Shown piece by piece: positions 32,951-34,092 of a stretch of 34,092 nucleotides of DNA (position 1 is the stretch's first letter; each line of letters starts with the position of its first letter). The DNA is taken from assembly GCA_017551905.1 (NCBI GenBank), contig JAFZKK010000124.1, forward strand, positions 1-34,092, given 5' to 3'. A model generated the notes under the pieces. The model searched no databases, had not been told where the DNA came from, and was given only the letters and a program-made list of their open reading frames with translations. Made by a program: the position numbers and the translations under genes. Source of the stretch: Salinivirgaceae bacterium (GTDB lineage: Bacteria > Bacteroidota > Bacteroidia > Bacteroidales > SZUA-534).

Positions 32951-33090
32951 CCGAATCTGGTGTAGTTGTTCTCACTAATTTGTACGAGCGTTGCAGAAGG
33001 CGTGCCACTATAAGGCTCCGATTCTGCCCACGAAGTCAGTGCGCCACCCAGCAGCACCAACGTCATTAGAAATTGTCGAATCTTTCTCAT
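30514..33090 (-). CDS. Giant secreted GLUG-repeat protein, 5' part before the frameshift
   Basis: 858 residues beginning with a signal peptide (MRKIRQFLMTLVLLGG, then ALTSWA). It contains the first two macro-repeats and the start of a third. Each begins with a module around GYCAITSAEDLYKFA or GYYAISNSAELYWFA, then PTYSWTPIGTS, TFDGNGHTISGLYFNNTT and VGLIG. About ten GLUG-like units follow (VGGICG...TQTNCYNTGTVSG), then NCYYLxGCGSKN and YLLNG modules, and GYCTACGQ. Reading ends abnormally at VGLIGSATKRR-stop, where the other copies continue to ATIKNVGVIDSYI. The -7 box TATTTTTG is at 33117-33124. Joined with the 3' part, the product would be about 2,640 residues, exported by Sec and then the T9SS to the surface, probably as an adhesin. 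Confidence 0.8.
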   Translation of the reverse strand: MRKIRQFLMTLVLLGGALTSWAESEPYSGTPSATLVQISENNYTRFGFTAENWQAFSGYCAITSAEDLYKFAAMVNGGSSSNAVLTTNIVVNENVLNEDGTLYGTPTYSWTPIGTSAKEYTGTFDSNGHTISGLYFNNTTNSNYPDGGRYVGLIGYAAYGAKIKNVGVVDSYLNGYQNVGGICGYGYSYVTQTNCYNTGTVSGNRNVGGICGCSEYECAQTNCYNTGKVSGSSSVGGICGYVYSSGIQTNCYNTGTVSGSSSVGGICGSYGTQTNCYYLEGCGSKNTLGVSATAAELESGKITYLLNGRTSGGDNAWRQNRGTDAYPVLDKTHAVIYASQPCATDFSNTEGAVQPHSTADAIGYCTACGQFIAQGAALITESNYSSLNLTADFEGYYAISNSAELYWFANEVNSGRTNIKAVLTADIVVNANVLTAEGELNGTPTYSWTPIGTSSKKYAGTFDGNGHTISGLYFNNTTNSNYPDGGNYVGLIGNANGATIKNVGVIDSYIEGNNYVGGICGYGYNTTITNCYNTGTVSGWDTVGGICGLQGTQTNCHNTGTVSGGYRVGGICGQGGTQTNCYNTGAGSGVQCIGGICGSGGTQTNCYNTGTVSGSSYTNDVGGICGGSSGTQTNCYYLAGCGSKNSLGVSVTDEEFASGKITYLLNGRTSGDGNAWRQNRGTDAYPVLDKTHAVIYASQPCTTDFSNTEGAVQSHSTADAIGCCTACGQYIAQGATLVTESNYSSLNLTADFVGYYAISNSAELYWFAALVNNGEYSAKAVLTADIVVNANVLNNDGTLNGTPTYSWTPIGTEANKYQGTFDGNGHTISGLYFNNTTDSNYPVGGNNVGLIGSATKRR

Positions 33091-33116
33091 AATAATATAG
33101 TTATATAAATTATAAA

Positions 33117-33124
33117 CAAAAATA
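33117..33124 (-). promoter_or_regulatory. -7 box for the GLUG-repeat gene
   Basis: TATTTTTG on the minus strand, 26 bp before the ATG at 33090, matches TAnnTTTG. The -33 region is not a clear TTTG. Confidence 0.5.
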
Positions 33125-33141
33125 GTTGCTTGATACTAACG

Positions 33142-33231
33142 TTAAATCATTTCCGCCCAAACGTAGCACACAACTGTAAGTGTCAGAAGCGTGCAAACGA
33201 AAAGACCAATAAAAATACGAGTTGCTTTCAT
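33142..33231 (-). CDS. Possible 29-aa membrane miniprotein
   Basis: ATG to TAA, 29 residues: MKATR, then a hydrophobic stretch (IFIGLFVCTLLTLTVVCYVW) long enough for one membrane helix, ending AEMI. The basic start and single helix fit the positive-inside pattern. It lies 12 bp after a second tiny ORF on the same strand and about 50 bp before the giant gene. No homology or expression evidence, so it may be chance. Confidence 0.35.
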   Translation of the reverse strand: MKATRIFIGLFVCTLLTLTVVCYVWAEMI

Positions 33232-33243
33232 AATATTAGATGT

Positions 33244-33354
33244 TTAAGATTGTTTCACTATCACATAAGTTGTGAGTTTCAAATTGGCAAGTTTGCAACA
33301 AGCAACTTTCACTTTGCTGCTTGCCTCCTGTGTTTTGTCTTTAATGTCGTTCAT
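33244..33354 (-). CDS. Possible 36-aa miniprotein
   Basis: ATG to TAA, 36 residues: a charged helical start (MNDIKDKTQEASSKVKV), then ACCKLANLKLTTYVIVKQS with a vicinal Cys pair. It is followed 12 bp later by the 29-aa membrane ORF, so the two could be a small operon. No promoter match was found, and upstream sequence is repeat-like. Confidence 0.3.
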   Translation of the reverse strand: MNDIKDKTQEASSKVKVACCKLANLKLTTYVIVKQS

Positions 33355-33420
33355 GGTATTTAAGTTTTTAAGTTATAAGTTTTCGAAGTTTTAAGTTTAG
33401 AGGGTTAGAAGGTTAGCGTT

Positions 33421-33498
33421 CTTATGCCTTTTGCCTTATGCCTTTTTGCCTCTTCATTAATCATTACTCTTTAATCATTAATCACTAATCATTTCTCA
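33421..33498. repeat. Seven-base word array, opposite orientation
   Basis: In 7-nt steps (one step of 8) the plus strand reads words such as CTTATGC, CTTTTGC, TTAATCA and CTAATCA; on the minus strand these are GCATAAG and TGATTAA, the same words as in the arrays at 24934 and 33708. The preceding 33355-33420 stretch is made of looser TTAAG/TTATAAG words. Confidence 0.65.
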
Positions 33499-33558
33499 TT
33501 GTTTTTCTTGCGTTTCAAATGTCGGCAGGGCATTTTAACTGTGCAATACTCCAAAAAT

Positions 33559-33631
33559 GAACGGCGGGTTTGACTTAACGAACGGCGGGTTTCAGCTAAC
33601 GAACGGCGGGTTTGACTTAACGAACGGTTTT
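33559..33631. repeat. 21-bp tandem repeat, 3.5 copies
   Basis: GAACGGCGGGTTT starts at 33559, 33580 and 33601, and a partial copy at 33622. The 8-base linkers are nearly identical (GACTTAAC or CAGCTAAC). No start codon or signal argues for coding. Confidence 0.75.
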
Positions 33632-33707
33632 TGAAAACGGCCTTTTTGGACACTTTTTCGGGCTGTTTTTGAGGATTTTTTGGAAGGAAAACGCGGATTT
33701 TGGGGAG

Positions 33708-33819
33708 TTATAAGTGATAAGTGATAAGTTACAAGGTACAAGGTACAAGTGACAAGGTACAAGTTACAAGGCATAAGAGGTAAGTGTTTAGTGTTTAATG
33801 ATTAATGATTAATGTTTAA
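33708..33819. repeat. Array of 16 seven-base words
   Basis: Begins GGAGTTATAAGTGATAAG, an 18-bp exact match to the start of the array behind rpoN (24930-24947). It then continues in unbroken 7-nt steps through GTACAAG, TGACAAG, GCATAAG and later AT-rich words TGTTTAG and TGATTAA, and ends where the palindrome at 33823 starts. Confidence 0.8.
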
Positions 33820-33822
33820 TAT

Positions 33823-33878
33823 GTAGAGACGCGCCATGGCACGTCTGTACTATGTAGGGACGCGGCATTGCCACGTCC
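33823..33878. repeat. Two adjacent palindromes of the GTAGAGACG family
   Basis: 33823-33850 matches the copy at 66-93 with one change (CTGTAC for CTCTAC). 33854-33878 is a variant with GGACGCGGCA and TGCCACGTCC arms. Both would form hairpins in single-stranded form. Confidence 0.65.
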
Positions 33879-33894
33879 GAAAAAATACGGTTTC

Positions 33895-34044
33895 GTCAAC
33901 GTCAGTGTTTTAGTTATCGTTATCGTTTTAGTTTTCGTCATCGTCAGTGTCAGCGTTTTCGTCAGCGTTAGTGTCAGTGTCATCGTCAGCGTCATCGTCA
34001 GTGTTTTAGTTATCGTCATCGTCATCGTTTTAGTCATCGTCAGT
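33895..34044. repeat. Strict 6-bp word repeat, 25 units of GTNNNN
   Basis: Reading from 33895 in steps of six gives 25 words, all starting GT, drawn from only eight types: GTCATC (6), GTCAGT (5), GTTTTA (4), GTCAGC (3), GTTATC (3), GTTTTC (2), GTTAGT and GTCAAC (1 each). The minus strand is an open frame alternating Thr with Met, Lys, Leu or Ile, a by-product of the period. The last 48 bases of the window show nothing further. Confidence 0.85.
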
Positions 34045-34092
34045 TTTTGTATTTTTTTTCATTTGCAAGATATATCTTTCCGATGTCGAAAC

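Noticed and set aside
33130..33363. 77-aa plus-strand frame
   Set aside because: No start context or domain; it lies opposite the two small minus-strand ORFs, and its composition is not protein-like.
33816..34037. 73-aa minus-strand frame alternating Thr with Met, Lys, Leu or Ile
   Set aside because: A direct consequence of the 6-bp word array, then running into the palindromic repeat; no gene evidence.

Overview
The window looks like chromosomal DNA from a member of the Bacteroidales (phylum Bacteroidota), probably an uncultured or host-associated lineage. The evidence is a fused LpxC-FabZ gene followed directly by lpxA, a DUF4834-like small protein, a type IX secretion (T9SS) sorting domain on a giant surface protein, few Shine-Dalgarno sequences, and promoters of the Bacteroidota type. 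Six promoters match TTTG-N19-TAnnTTTG exactly, all with a 19-bp spacer.

Layout. 1-421: non-coding, with interspersed palindromic repeats. 422-2503: asnS, then a convergent outer-membrane beta-barrel gene. 2601-4791: a secreted histidine acid phosphatase and a small secreted protein, each with its own promoter. 4910-10801: a tight operon of a class A penicillin-binding protein, a 910-aa membrane-anchored propeller protein, an MntP-like membrane protein and a DUF4834-like protein. 10813-11320: two RNA genes, tRNA-Leu(CAA) and a structured RNA with its own promoter and terminator, possibly 6S RNA. 11367-14242: an accessory stretch with an AT-rich GT25 glycosyltransferase, a mobile-element-like repeat, a small antitoxin-like protein, and a DUF4143-type ATPase bracketed by 57-bp direct repeats.

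14331-18507: an OpgC/acyltransferase-3-like membrane protein that lacks the usual histidine, an MBL-fold hydrolase, a TatD nuclease and a hydrolase-TPR lipoprotein. 18736-20942: the lipid A operon lpxC-fabZ/lpxA. 20947-22371: a SAM riboswitch controlling metX, with a possible 26-codon leader ORF and long-range complementarity near the start codon. 22495-24939: a tandem universal stress protein and sigma-54 (rpoN), divergently transcribed. 25166-33090: a minus-strand gene of about 7.9 kb for a secreted, cysteine-rich GLUG-repeat protein of roughly 2,640 residues, split by one frameshift. 33100-34092: two possible tiny ORFs and a dense collection of simple repeats.

The cell-envelope theme is strong: peptidoglycan synthesis, lipid A synthesis, a glycosyltransferase, an acyltransferase-like protein, outer-membrane and secreted proteins. 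The least explained elements are the structured RNA at about 11047-11318, the repeat-bracketed ATPase, the regularly spaced cysteines of the GLUG protein, and the 7-nt and 6-nt word repeats in the intergenic regions.
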